A stretch of 21,038 bases of DNA from Reclinomonas americana ATCC 50394 (GCA_048213135.1 PS015695.1:19197-40234), one strand, 5' to 3'; shown: positions 6,431 to 14,357, numbered from the stretch's first letter. Notes: a model not told the origin generated them from the sequence alone. Numbers and translations are program-made.

Positions 6431-8272
6431 CTAGCTACTAGTGGGAAGCGTGGCTGGCACATTCTTTCGACGGTAAAAAGTCGCGCCGATTGCGGATTTC
6501 TCAAAGGCCGGCGGTACGTTCAACTCCCGCAAGACCTTCTTGATGTGGATAGGCCATTGCCGGTGCTCGCTGGCGAGCTCCGTCAACGAAACAAAGTCAC
6601 GCTTGAACTTGTCGATCGAAGCACGAGACACAAGCGTATACTGAGTGCGCTGCCGGGGTAGAGTGACCCGCGTCGCGTCAATCGCGCCGATCTGAATCAG
6701 ATTGACCATGACCTGGCGCGTGGAGTTGAGAACTTGACATGCCGCGGGCATCACCAGTGCGTCCTTGGACGCTTGGAACAGGATTTCGCGGGTTTGATCA
6801 TAATTCACCAGCAGTGCCTCGTACCCCTTCTTGCCTGCCGCCTTACCTTTCCAGGGCAACCGCCCGTCACGGAGCGCCTGAATGATTTCGCCTGCATTGC
6901 AATTTGACAGCCGCGATGCGGCTGGGATGGTAAGCAGGGGATAGGACGGGTCTTCGACCAGCTCTGCGCCCTCTTCGAACTCTCTCAAGAGGGCATCAAG
7001 GTCGCGCCGATCGTATGAGCGATTGCGCACCCCTTCCTGTCCGGGGAAGGGCCTGATCAGGCCCTCTTTCACGAGAATCTTCAACTGAACGGATTTGGCA
7101 TTCAGATATCTTGCAGCTTCCGGCGGCGATAGCGAGTGTCGCGCTCTTGCCAAGAACTCTTCGAGCTGGGGAGTCGCCGGCATAAGGAGCCGGCTCTCGA
7201 TGTGTTTCTTGTGATCAGGAGGGATAAATCCCGCCGAGGCCAGTTTGCGGCGAAGGCTAACCGAACCTAGCCCGGTGTAGGCCCGCGCAGACGATAACGA
7301 ATGCAGTTTCCGCTTTCCAACAACCTGCCGGTCGAAAAAGAGGTCTTCCGGGCCAAGAGCAATGTTGGCCCTCGCGATGTCGAGCATGATGTCGCGAAGC
7401 GGATCGTAAACGCCATCATCGGTAAGCAGCTTGATCCATTTAAAGAACGACCCAAACCAAATTCCGAAGTGCGGATTCTTGGTAGCTTCCCTAGCATCAA
7501 CGGAAGCTCTCACACCATCCAGTGCGTCGTAGATCGCCGCAGAACCTCTTGACGCCACCTCGAATCCGGCGCTCCCCGCATCGATTAGCTGTTCCGCTGT
7601 GTAATGGCTGATGAGTGCTTCGCTGCCATCAATGAGTAGGGCCCCGAGCATTTCGGAAGTTTTAGCTGCGGCGTACCAGGGGAGGGAATCCAGCCACGGC
7701 GAAGCGCAGGCTCCGTCAAGGCGCGCCGTTAAATACTCTTCCAGAGGTGAAGCCGGTCTCGTTCTGCCGCTGTCAGCCGCAGCTAGAACCTCGCCAAGTT
7801 CCGGTTGAAGCGCGCTGGCATGGTCGAACAGCTGACACCTTGGCTTATATGCAAACTTTTTGAGCAAAACGTTGTGGGTGTGGCAGTATCGCAGTGGTTC
7901 CAATTGCCACTGGAACCGCATTCCCGTTCGCCATCCGTCCCGGTGCGAGCCCAGGTCCTCGGCAATGCATCGTGGACAAACGATGAGATGAGCTCTGTGG
8001 CTATCCTTCTTGGCGAGCGATTGTCCGCGAATCCGATAGTCGCGTCCAACTTTGGTGATTGCGGCGCGCGAGAGATCAATCAGCGAAGCGCCGCTCAATT
8101 CTGAAAGCGAAGCAAGGGCTGCGGTATCGCCGTCTGCTAGCCGCTGTGAATGAAGACCCAATTGGCTCGCAAACACTCTTGCACGCTGGAAGCCGTGGAG
8201 CAGAGCAAGACGCGAGAGAAAGCTAACGGGCCCCTCATCTTCAATGAGCGGCAGGGTGGGATAGAGGCGCAT
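6431..8272 (-). CDS. tniQ: TniQ-family target-selection protein with long repeat C-terminus
   Basis: A 613-residue protein when started at the ATG at 8272, one base after the tniB stop (TAAAATG); a TTG ten codons earlier is less likely. Residues 1-140 are the TniQ domain: GPVSFLSRLALLHGF, then a zinc site C99-x2-C102 and C130-x2-H133 in CPRCIAED and LRYCHTHN. Residues 140-315 match the middle part of TniQ proteins. Residues 326-606 appear to hold five tandem modules of about 50-60 residues, each with an A-xx-L-type helix pair, a Gly turn, a strand and a D-x-L-type helix, like excisionase/MerR-type winged helices (for example SPPEAARYLNAKSV, KEGLIRPFP, RSYDRRDLDALL). Ordinary TniQ is shorter; the tail probably reads target DNA, as TnsD does. 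Confidence 0.92.
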   Translation of the reverse strand: MRLYPTLPLIEDEGPVSFLSRLALLHGFQRARVFASQLGLHSQRLADGDTAALASLSELSGASLIDLSRAAITKVGRDYRIRGQSLAKKDSHRAHLIVCPRCIAEDLGSHRDGWRTGMRFQWQLEPLRYCHTHNVLLKKFAYKPRCQLFDHASALQPELGEVLAAADSGRTRPASPLEEYLTARLDGACASPWLDSLPWYAAAKTSEMLGALLIDGSEALISHYTAEQLIDAGSAGFEVASRGSAAIYDALDGVRASVDAREATKNPHFGIWFGSFFKWIKLLTDDGVYDPLRDIMLDIARANIALGPEDLFFDRQVVGKRKLHSLSSARAYTGLGSVSLRRKLASAGFIPPDHKKHIESRLLMPATPQLEEFLARARHSLSPPEAARYLNAKSVQLKILVKEGLIRPFPGQEGVRNRSYDRRDLDALLREFEEGAELVEDPSYPLLTIPAASRLSNCNAGEIIQALRDGRLPWKGKAAGKKGYEALLVNYDQTREILFQASKDALVMPAACQVLNSTRQVMVNLIQIGAIDATRVTLPRQRTQYTLVSRASIDKFKRDFVSLTELASEHRQWPIHIKKVLRELNVPPAFEKSAIGATFYRRKNVPATLPTSS

Positions 8273-8273
8273 T

Positions 8274-9335
8274 TTACTTGCTGCCTCTCTGCGCGCGGCC
8301 AACGAGCGAACTGTCTGCAGGCAAGATCTGCGAAGGGGGGGCGGCCATTAACACGAGCGAACAATCCAAGTGCAGCCAGTCAGCAGCGAGAAACGGGTTC
8401 ATGCGACGTCCGCAACCCGTGCGATCAGCATACGCAGCAGCGAAGTGCTCGACAGTAAGCTCCTCGACTCCGTCCAGCAGTGCTAGCTCGACCGCCTCTT
8501 GTATGAGTTCGATCATGACGCCAAAACGATAGATGGCCGCATGGACGAGGCGACTAACAAGCAAGTTGCGATCGTCTGACCAAGTCAGGTCTGCCAGCTT
8601 ACAGGTTCTATCGAGCGCCGCGCTCACCAAATCGGCATCCGCCGGCATCTCCATCAATGGCATTTGGATAAATTGACCGCGTCTCCGGATCTCTCCGACT
8701 GCCCGCATTGCCGGGACGATGCTGGGCAACCCTGAGATCACCAAAGCGACTGGCCATGTCGGCGAGACCATCAAGGCCTTCAGGCGCTTTCTGATGTGAT
8801 CGATCTGGCTGACGTTCGCGCTATCGGTCAGGTTATGCATCTCGTCGAGATGCAATATCGCGACGCCAGCAAGTTCCAGCTGGTGGTGAACCTGAGCCCA
8901 AACGGCGTGTTCCGCTAGGGGCTTGTAGATCGGCCGACCAGCTTTCTGCAGGATCGTATGGCCCAGTGCTATCGGCGAGGTAGAGGCGGGAACCGAGACT
9001 GACAGCAAAGTGCAGCCAGACCCAAACACGTTGTAGCCGGCGGTGGCGGGATGGGTGCGGAAAAGCCGGTCCAGGGATTCAGTCTTTCCGATGCCTTCTT
9101 CGCCGGTGTAGACGATGGCCCTGCATTCACGCCTTTCTTTCCAGGCTTCATCGGCCGACGAGCGACGCATAACGATGGTCCGGAGTAGTTTGTCGAACCG
9201 CCGCCTGAGCTCATCGTCCCAATCGGTCTCAATGTAGTTGTTTCTAATAGCCTCCATCTTGCCCACTACCGCCTGGGCATTCAGCGACATAGAGGCGAAG
9301 ATAGCGTTGATTGAAGAATTGGAATTTTCGGTCAT
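8274..9335 (-). CDS. tniB: TniB/TnsC-like AAA+ transposition regulator
   Basis: A 353-residue ATPase from the ATG at 9335 (AGGA 10 bases before; a TTG two codons earlier is the alternative). Walker A is GEEGIGKTES near residues 78-87 and Walker B is AILHLDEMHN near 159-168. Sensor-type residues follow in VALVISGLPSI. TniB and TnsC proteins form ATP-dependent filaments on DNA that link the target-choosing TniQ to the transposase. A short basic or coiled N-terminal segment precedes the AAA domain. It sits 20 bases after the transposase stop and one base before tniQ, the usual order. Nothing looks broken. Confidence 0.93.
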   Translation of the reverse strand: MTENSNSSINAIFASMSLNAQAVVGKMEAIRNNYIETDWDDELRRRFDKLLRTIVMRRSSADEAWKERRECRAIVYTGEEGIGKTESLDRLFRTHPATAGYNVFGSGCTLLSVSVPASTSPIALGHTILQKAGRPIYKPLAEHAVWAQVHHQLELAGVAILHLDEMHNLTDSANVSQIDHIRKRLKALMVSPTWPVALVISGLPSIVPAMRAVGEIRRRGQFIQMPLMEMPADADLVSAALDRTCKLADLTWSDDRNLLVSRLVHAAIYRFGVMIELIQEAVELALLDGVEELTVEHFAAAYADRTGCGRRMNPFLAADWLHLDCSLVLMAAPPSQILPADSSLVGRAQRGSK

Positions 9336-9355
9336 TTTCAAAATATCCTGTAATA

Positions 9356-10939
9356 TTACTTGATGGTTCGCGACGGCTTGCTGTTCGAAGGAGAAGCGGA
9401 CAGGGCTTTCCGAGCGGGGATGATCGCCGCTGCGAGCAAATTCCCCTTTAGAGGTGTTGGTCCGATGTCAGGCCGCAGGAATTCGAATGGATAATTTACG
9501 TCTCGATGGAGCTTAGTGAGCTGTTCGGTGGTTGGACGCGTCGTAACCAATGCTGTCCGCTGCTCTGCAGTTTTTGCGATCTCCATCATCTTGAGAACCG
9601 ATTCCTTGACGATCGAGTCATCGAGCTTGGATTCGTCTTGGTGCTGCCGCCGAAGAGCCTGCCGCGTCGCAAGCCAAACATCGAGAGGGACGTGCGCCAT
9701 ACCCGGCCGCATGCAAGGCACTGCCAACCAGCAGTTATCCCCCAGTTCAAGCGAGATGCAGTTGATGTCGCGGTGGTTTACTTTGATGTCTACGACAGCA
9801 CTCCCTCGGCGTTGAAAGAATTCCTGAAGCTCCAGGCAATTGTAAAAGAGGCCGCAGAATTCTACCCCTGACGGATGTACGGTTAGGTTCTTGACCCTAA
9901 CCCCAAATATTGCCCGCAATTCATGTGAATGCGGTGGCAGCATTACGCCATATTTCTTGGTGAGCCTTTCCCATGCTCTCGCAGGCGTCTGCTCGTTTAG
10001 TCCACGATGCGGAGAGTTGTGATATTGCTCCACCGTCCATCGCACCAGAACTTCGCATAACTCTGGAACAGTAAGGCTGGCCCGGCCTACCGGATCATAG
10101 TCGCCCTTTACGACGACGTTTTCGAATGTCCGACCGGTAAAGAATGCGAGCGCCTCCTTCGCTGTTCGGAAGAAGCGCTCGATCTTTGGCCGCATGCGAG
10201 CCTTGCCTGCCGGCGGGGCTAGGACCTCGGATCCCAAGTCTAGTATAGGGGTGCGGAAATCAAGCGACATGAACCATTTAGCTTGGTCATGAACGAGCTG
10301 CTCAAACGGCCCACAGAATAGCCAGCGAGAAACAGACGGGGCGATGCGAGCGTAGGCTACCTTCGGCGAGACGGCCATCTCGACGGTGTCCAAGGCCAGT
10401 TGGACGCCAACCTTTTTGCCAATCTTCATGCCGAGGATGACGCGCGTCGCGGCATCGATGATCGCGCAGAGCCAGAAGCGCCGCTTCTTCAGGTCGGCGA
10501 TCTCTTCCGCCGTAAGATCCTCAAGCAGTCCGTGGTGCTCAAAGACGGTGTAAAGATCGATCTTCCATTCATCGATCTCTACACGTTCTAGCGGGCGAGT
10601 GGCCATAACGCCGCGGGCGACGGCGGCCATTTTTGCTTCAGCTATATCTACGCCATATCGACTCGCCAGCGTTTCAAGGGCATGCAGTTCCTTCACTCTT
10701 GATAAAAGGTACTGGTAGGATGGTGTCTTGTATTCAGTTAAGCCAGCGGCTTTCCGCTCGACATTGATGACGAGCAACTTTGCACCAAGCTGATTGTGCA
10801 AAGTCCGTACTGAGCCGCGACCCTCGGCAGCGTCTTCTTTGAAGCTCGCCGCGACGTCATCTGCGAGGTCACATACCTCTGGCGGATGTCGGCTCGTGAG
10901 CCGATCACCGCACCGCCGATGGGCTTTACGCAAAGCCAA
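9356..10939 (-). CDS. tniA: Mu/TniA/TnsB-type DDE transposase, catalytic part
   Basis: This frame encodes the integrase core and C-terminal beta-barrel of a TnsB/TniA-type transposase. Counting from TTG at 10939 (527 residues), the catalytic triad is D123 (VEIDEW), D218 (LVHDQA) and E254 (KIERFF), with 35 residues between the last two as in DD35E enzymes. A Mu-type C-terminal domain follows (VKNLTVHPSGVEFCGLFY). The frame has no ATG. It is open 35 codons further upstream, to a TGA at 11045-11047, and that extension includes PPSPKTLRKSLK, the start of the helix-turn-helix found in full-length relatives. So the protein is either the second half of a frameshifted gene with 11014-11487, or is started at TTG 10939 (AAGGT six bases before). 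Active-site residues are intact. Confidence 0.9.
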   Translation of the reverse strand: MALRKAHRRCGDRLTSRHPPEVCDLADDVAASFKEDAAEGRGSVRTLHNQLGAKLLVINVERKAAGLTEYKTPSYQYLLSRVKELHALETLASRYGVDIAEAKMAAVARGVMATRPLERVEIDEWKIDLYTVFEHHGLLEDLTAEEIADLKKRRFWLCAIIDAATRVILGMKIGKKVGVQLALDTVEMAVSPKVAYARIAPSVSRWLFCGPFEQLVHDQAKWFMSLDFRTPILDLGSEVLAPPAGKARMRPKIERFFRTAKEALAFFTGRTFENVVVKGDYDPVGRASLTVPELCEVLVRWTVEQYHNSPHRGLNEQTPARAWERLTKKYGVMLPPHSHELRAIFGVRVKNLTVHPSGVEFCGLFYNCLELQEFFQRRGSAVVDIKVNHRDINCISLELGDNCWLAVPCMRPGMAHVPLDVWLATRQALRRQHQDESKLDDSIVKESVLKMMEIAKTAEQRTALVTTRPTTEQLTKLHRDVNYPFEFLRPDIGPTPLKGNLLAAAIIPARKALSASPSNSKPSRTIK

Positions 10940-11013
10940 CGGCTGACCTTCAGCACCTTCGAGTATCTTCAGCGATTTGCGGAGGGTTTTTGGGCTTGGC
11001 GGCTTATGGGTCT

Positions 11014-11487
11014 TTATCTCTTGATCGACCCGGGGCGGATGAGGTCACCATCCTTGCCCATTCTGGCTGCCGCAGCCCATTCAGCTTCGTTGATCTCGCC
11101 CTGGATAGTCGAGATCGCGCGCTTCATTGATTTATCTGAACGCGTCGCTTCTCCGGCTTGCACCATTTCGAGAAAGCGCGTGCAGTATATCTCGCGACGG
11201 GCGACCTCGCTCCGTTCGCGCTCGGGCAGGTCGTTGATGCGGTGAGCCTCCGCTTTCGCCCGTGCCCGCATGACTTCGGGGCGAAAGGCGCTGCGCTCGA
11301 TGCGGACCTCGCCGGCCAACACCAGCTTGTCCAGCTCTTGGTTGGTGAAGAGGCGCTCAGTCTCGAGGTCATCCTCGCGGAGGAGGAGGTGACCCTCCTC
11401 CTCGCGCTCAACTGGTCGGTAAGCCTTGCCCTCGATCCACAGGCGGTCCTTTGAATTGAAACGAAAATACAGGATGGGAGAGCTCAT
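11014..11487 (-). CDS. TnsB/TniA N-terminal domain, separate reading frame
   Basis: A 157-residue protein that looks like the front part of a TniA/TnsB transposase: a beta-rich start (ILYFRFNSKDRLWIEGKAY), a middle with LFTNQELDKLVLAGEVRIER, then a helical part (ERSEVARREIYCTRFLEMV). It starts at ATG 11487, overlapping the upstream stop by ATGA, and ends with TAA at 11014. The sequence that should follow in a normal transposase (PPSPKTLRKS...) lies directly downstream in the -1 frame. The two frames overlap between 11044 and 11014. I see no classical slippery heptamer in that overlap. It may be a frameshift mutation, a programmed shift, or a true two-subunit arrangement. Confidence 0.8.
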   Translation of the reverse strand: MSSPILYFRFNSKDRLWIEGKAYRPVEREEEGHLLLREDDLETERLFTNQELDKLVLAGEVRIERSAFRPEVMRARAKAEAHRINDLPERERSEVARREIYCTRFLEMVQAGEATRSDKSMKRAISTIQGEINEAEWAAAARMGKDGDLIRPGSIKR

Positions 11488-12068
11488 TTCGCCGGCCTCT
11501 CAGCCTGCGGCGCTGAAGTCGACTTTGTTGGCTCTCCGGCGCGGTCCCATTCATGCTGCCACCGGCGCAGCGTTCGGGGGCTCGGTGGCTGCGAGTTCAT
11601 TCGCCTCTGTTTAGGTCCGGAACCGACTTGCTGACGGTCGTCGCTCAGTCTGAGCGATGCTGGCCTTCTTGCTGTACTGAGCTCAGCTTGGAGGATGGCA
11701 ATCGCCCGATAGATGAGCGCATGCGGGTGCTCTGATTGAGCAGCATGCCCCGTTTCCACGAAGCGGTGACGATACATTTCGCGGCGGATGAGTTGCTCGC
11801 AGCCCCGTGGTGACAGATCCAGGGCGGGTGGGGCTGCTGCAGCGGGCATTGACGGGGGAAGAGCGTCCTGTCGAAATGCGTTACGCTCCACGCGGACTAG
11901 GTCGGACGAGACCAACTCGTCCAACTCCACATCCGAGTAGACGCGAATTCTGGGCGCGTCTTCATGGACAAGCAGGTGGCCCGCCAGCAGGCGTGCCACT
12001 GCTCGATAAGCCTTACCCCTGATCCAGATGCGGTCCGAGGCGTTGAAACCGAAGTACAGGACACTCAT
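11484..12068 (-). CDS. Second TnsB/TniA N-terminal-domain paralogue, truncated
   Basis: A 194-residue protein clearly homologous to the next gene downstream: VLYFGFNASDRIWIRGKAYR against ILYFRFNSKDRLWIEGKAYR, and VELDELVSSDLVRVERNAFR against QELDKLVLAGEVRIERSAFR. It goes further than its paralogue, reaching PPSPRTLRRWQHEWDRAGEP, the first helices of the transposase helix-turn-helix, and then ends in a short polar tail. It therefore has the DNA-binding front of a TnsB but no catalytic core. Both ends overlap neighbours by ATGA (tnsA stop at 12065, next start at 11487), so it sits in a working operon. It could bind transposon ends as a separate subunit or be a decaying duplicate. Confidence 0.8.
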   Translation of the reverse strand: MSVLYFGFNASDRIWIRGKAYRAVARLLAGHLLVHEDAPRIRVYSDVELDELVSSDLVRVERNAFRQDALPPSMPAAAAPPALDLSPRGCEQLIRREMYRHRFVETGHAAQSEHPHALIYRAIAILQAELSTARRPASLRLSDDRQQVGSGPKQRRMNSQPPSPRTLRRWQHEWDRAGEPTKSTSAPQAERPAK

Positions 12069-12766
12069 GCTGCCAGCGCCTCAACGCCAGCTGCTGCAGA
12101 CTGAATCCGGGTGGGGTAGTCGTATATCCCGTCGTCGAGCACATTGATCTCTTGACGACCGATCAGCCGGCCGATCGTCCTGAAGGCGGCCCCTTCCAGG
12201 CCGCTTCTGGCGACAACAGATCCGATGGTCATGACTGTGCCTTCAGACACGATCGCGCGGACGATCTCGTCATGCTCAGGATTGGACTCGCGCTTAGCGT
12301 GATGCAGAAACGTTGCGTTTGCGACGAGGTCCTTCGGAACGTCCTTTTCAGTCAAAAGCACAACGCCATCGGCAAGTTCGATTGGCATGTGTGGTGCGAT
12401 CGCTTTCAGTTCCTCTAGCAACTGATGCTTTTCGGCGCTCGCGGCTGGCTTCACCGCAACCGCTAGCCTAGTTCCGCATGAAAGCGTGAACCGGTAGTCG
12501 AAATGATGCCGACGCAGCTTGCCATCCGGGGCCGGATACAACAGCGGCGGCAGCTGCTCCTGGATGTCAACGACGTTAGGATTGGCCTCGCCACTATAGA
12601 GAACATGTCGCTCAAGGTAGCTTTCGCAAAATATCTTGTAGCCAAAGACAACCGTTGCGACGCGGCAAGCGCCCTTGCTTCTGCTATTGACTGCTCGATG
12701 CGCGCGGGATTCCTTTGGGCCCTGCCAAATTGGAGCAGGTGAATGGGGGAGAGCTTCTATAAACAT
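12065..12766 (-). CDS. tnsA: TnsA-like transposon endonuclease, altered catalytic motif
   Basis: A 233-residue protein with the TnsA nuclease domain at about residues 25-110: ES at 48-49, DIQEQLPPLLYP near 67-78, HHFDYRF with D90, and then AVAVKP with K106. In Tn7 TnsA the catalytic set is E63, D114, Q130 and K132; here E48, D90 and K106 fit, but the Gln/Glu two residues before Lys is A104. The C-terminal part (about 165-225, TIGSVVARSGLEGAAFRTIGRLI) looks like the helix-turn-helix domain that contacts TnsB/TnsC. TnsA cuts the 5' ends so the element moves by cut-and-paste. The ribosome site is weak (AAGACGAAAG). It is the first gene of the operon. Confidence 0.85.
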   Translation of the reverse strand: MFIEALPHSPAPIWQGPKESRAHRAVNSRSKGACRVATVVFGYKIFCESYLERHVLYSGEANPNVVDIQEQLPPLLYPAPDGKLRRHHFDYRFTLSCGTRLAVAVKPAASAEKHQLLEELKAIAPHMPIELADGVVLLTEKDVPKDLVANATFLHHAKRESNPEHDEIVRAIVSEGTVMTIGSVVARSGLEGAAFRTIGRLIGRQEINVLDDGIYDYPTRIQSAAAGVEALAA

Positions 12767-12936
12767 GCTGCTTTCGTCTTGATGACGCGCAGCCGCCTGC
12801 CCAGAACACTCGCATTACGCTTGCGCGGAGTCGCGCGCACGTGTACACGAGAGGCACTGGATGCGGCTTACGCCGGGTTCAGGGAGGGCCGCTTCCGAGG
12901 TTTCTCAGGCCAGTTAGGAAGTGGCTTCGAATAAGA

Positions 12937-12968
12937 GGGCATTCCGTTTGAGCGCGGAATGCCCTTTT
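12937..12968. terminator. Intrinsic terminator hairpin
   Basis: GGGCATTCCG (12937-12946) and CGGAATGCCC (12955-12964) form a perfect 10-bp stem with an 8-base loop, followed on the plus strand by TTTTCATTTTT. On the minus strand it directly follows the stop of the small gene at 12968-13201 and is followed by CTCTTATT. It is best read as the terminator of that minus-strand gene, possibly bidirectional. It also separates that gene from tnsA. Confidence 0.85.
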
Positions 12969-13201
12969 CATTTTTGATCGTCGTCGGTCGTTTTCTCGCT
13001 TCCTCCAAGTTGAGCCCGCTCGATCGGGAACAGAATGATCTCTGGATGCCAGGCGCGTCGGCTTGCGGCAGCCTCGGCGTGTTCGAGCGCAACACGGGCA
13101 ATCTCGATCGACGCGGCATTTACCGCTCGATCGAACACGTGTTCTCCGAATTCGCTGTTCATTTGGACCAGGCGGACCATCAGGCCTGCGAGTTTATCCA
13201 T
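12968..13201 (-). CDS. Small hypothetical protein next to the transposon
   Basis: A 77-residue protein. The frame is open for 61 codons further upstream, but the ATG at 13201 has an excellent ribosome site (AAAGGAG, 7 bases before) and the upstream part looks non-coding. The first 50 residues are predicted largely helical (MDKLAGLMVRLVQMNSEF, VFDRAVNAASIEIARVAL, HAEAAASRRA), and the acidic tail ends TTDDDQK. No family recognised. It is followed immediately by the hairpin terminator. It could be part of the transposon's outer flank or a native neighbour of the insertion site. Confidence 0.6.
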   Translation of the reverse strand: MDKLAGLMVRLVQMNSEFGEHVFDRAVNAASIEIARVALEHAEAAASRRAWHPEIILFPIERAQLGGSEKTTDDDQK

Positions 13202-13973
13202 GCTCGGGCTCCTTTGCCGGGCTGCACATGTGTTGGTTCTCAGAAGCTCTCCTTGAACAGGCGAACGACGACGACGAGCACGCCCTATGGAGCGTGCTGA
13301 AGAGATCGGCGTTTGCGATGGTAGGGAAGGGCGGCCTGACGGCCACGACCTCGTGCGTTCAAATCTGATTTCAATATTGGTCAAGCGAATGCGTCATCAC
13401 TCCTAATCGAGCGAAATTTGCTCGACGTCCACGAGTCTGACGGATCACCCATTTTCCAGGCAAGCAGAAAGAAATCAGGCCAATTTCCGCCATGCGTTTG
13501 GCGAATTTCGGAGGCTCCTCCAATTTGGAGTCGGCATTGACGAGCCGTCGGTCCGGCTGACACGCGCGCATGTATAATGCACGCGCGGACGCATGCGCGA
13601 GGTCGGCAATTTTATTTCGCCACAGAATTTTTCGGAAATTTATTATTTCGCCCTTCAATTTCCTATTCACTAAGCGTTGAGGACGATTACGAAATCGAGC
13701 CCATGAAAATAGCGTTAATAGATTGTATATGAACAAGTCCTTCTCGCCGCTCCGCTTCAGAAATGTTATTTCTTGTCAATGGCTTGAAGAGCGAAAGCGT
13801 TCGGTATTCGTCCAATGATCGCCTCTTTCTTTGCAGGCTCGCTGCTCGAGATAATTTGGTTGAACAACGCATCGCGGCCCGATGTGTCATAGGTCCGACA
13901 ACGCCAGGGCGGTCTTTGCGCGTCGACGGCTAAACCGGCTTGCGGAATATCCTTCGCGGCCGGCCAGAGGCTA
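13202..13973. other. Gene-poor, AT-richer region with palindromes
   Basis: No convincing gene is seen in these 770 bases; the open frames on both strands have poor protein character. From about 13380 to 13760 the sequence is AT-richer than its surroundings, with repeated AATTTC/GAAATT motifs (near 13412, 13481, 13503, 13634 and 13667). A CTCCAA-T-TTGGAG palindrome lies near 13518-13530. An imperfect hairpin around TATAAT (13573-13578) is flanked by CGCGCGCAT and ATGCACGCGCG. It could contain a small RNA, a transposon end with binding sites, or a remnant of an older insertion. I could not prove any of these. Confidence 0.5.
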
Positions 13974-14357
13974 TTGCCAACGGTTCGGAGCAAGGAGCGA
14001 GGCGCCGCTATAGCGTTTGCCGATGGCTTGGCGTCTCGGCAGAATTGGCCGAGCGACCGACCCCACATCTTCGGACTGGTGCTAGGGCTGGTTCACAATC
14101 CGCAAAAGTATGGGCACCTCGCAGCCGATCTCGTCAAATTCCTCATCGAGAAGCATTGGGTCATTGAGAAGTTCTCCTCCCGGCCAACGGTGAGCCGAAT
14201 ATGGACGTCGCCCATCCGGACTGCTGACGGGAGCCGAGCGCAAGCCAGTGCGGGCGGCGGAAGAAAGACGGGACCGCTTGCTGTGGATCATCTGAAACCC
14301 TCGCGTTGGATTAAGCCAGGAAGCGAGCAGGCAGCAGCTATCGCTCAGGAACGATGA
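13974..14357 (+). CDS. Doubtful hypothetical ORF
   Basis: A 127-codon frame with only a TTG start (AGAGG three bases before it, too close). The middle has protein-like character and GC-rich third positions (IFGLVLGLVHNPQKYGHLAADL, written here as seen in two parts: IFGLVLGLVHNPQ and KYGHLAADLVKFLIEKHW), but the ends do not. The opposite strand in the same place also has long open frames (13766-14068 and 14082-14291), which lowers confidence. It may be the remnant of a gene truncated at its 5' end. No family recognised. Confidence 0.25.
   Translation: MPTVRSKERGAAIAFADGLASRQNWPSDRPHIFGLVLGLVHNPQKYGHLAADLVKFLIEKHWVIEKFSSRPTVSRIWTSPIRTADGSRAQASAGGGRKTGPLAVDHLKPSRWIKPGSEQAAAIAQER

Larger units (their letters stand above)
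6431..12766 (-). mobile_element. Tn7-like/Tn5053-like transposition core (tnsA, split tnsB, tniB, tniQ)
   Basis: Six consecutive minus-strand genes encode TnsA-like nuclease, two TnsB N-terminal-like proteins, a DDE transposase, a TniB/TnsC-like ATPase and TniQ. Overlaps or gaps of 1-20 bases show one operon, except around the transposase start. TnsA plus TnsB form the cutting machinery, TnsC is the regulator and TniQ chooses the target in this class. No TGT...ACA ends, repeated TnsB sites, target duplication or resolvase gene could be identified, so the coordinates are those of the genes only. By Tn7 geometry one end should lie just outside tnsA (above 12766), and cargo may follow tniQ. Confidence 0.85.

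Noticed and set aside
11014-11050. CCCCGGG and AAAAA runs as a programmed -1 slippery site
   Set aside because: The C/G run is not in the right phase for a standard heptamer, and the A run lies after the TAA of the upstream frame.
12835-12850. TGTACA near the tnsA side as a possible Tn7-like end
   Set aside because: No matching inverted copy was found near tniQ or elsewhere, and no repeated binding sites follow it.
12743-12934. A 63-codon plus-strand frame ending just before the terminator hairpin
   Set aside because: It overlaps the tnsA start on the other strand, has no good ribosome site and low protein character; the hairpin is better explained by the minus-strand gene at 12968-13201.
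13371-14068. Long minus-strand frames of 121 and 100 codons
   Set aside because: No ribosome sites, no recognisable domains, and composition unlike a real gene; likely chance open frames.
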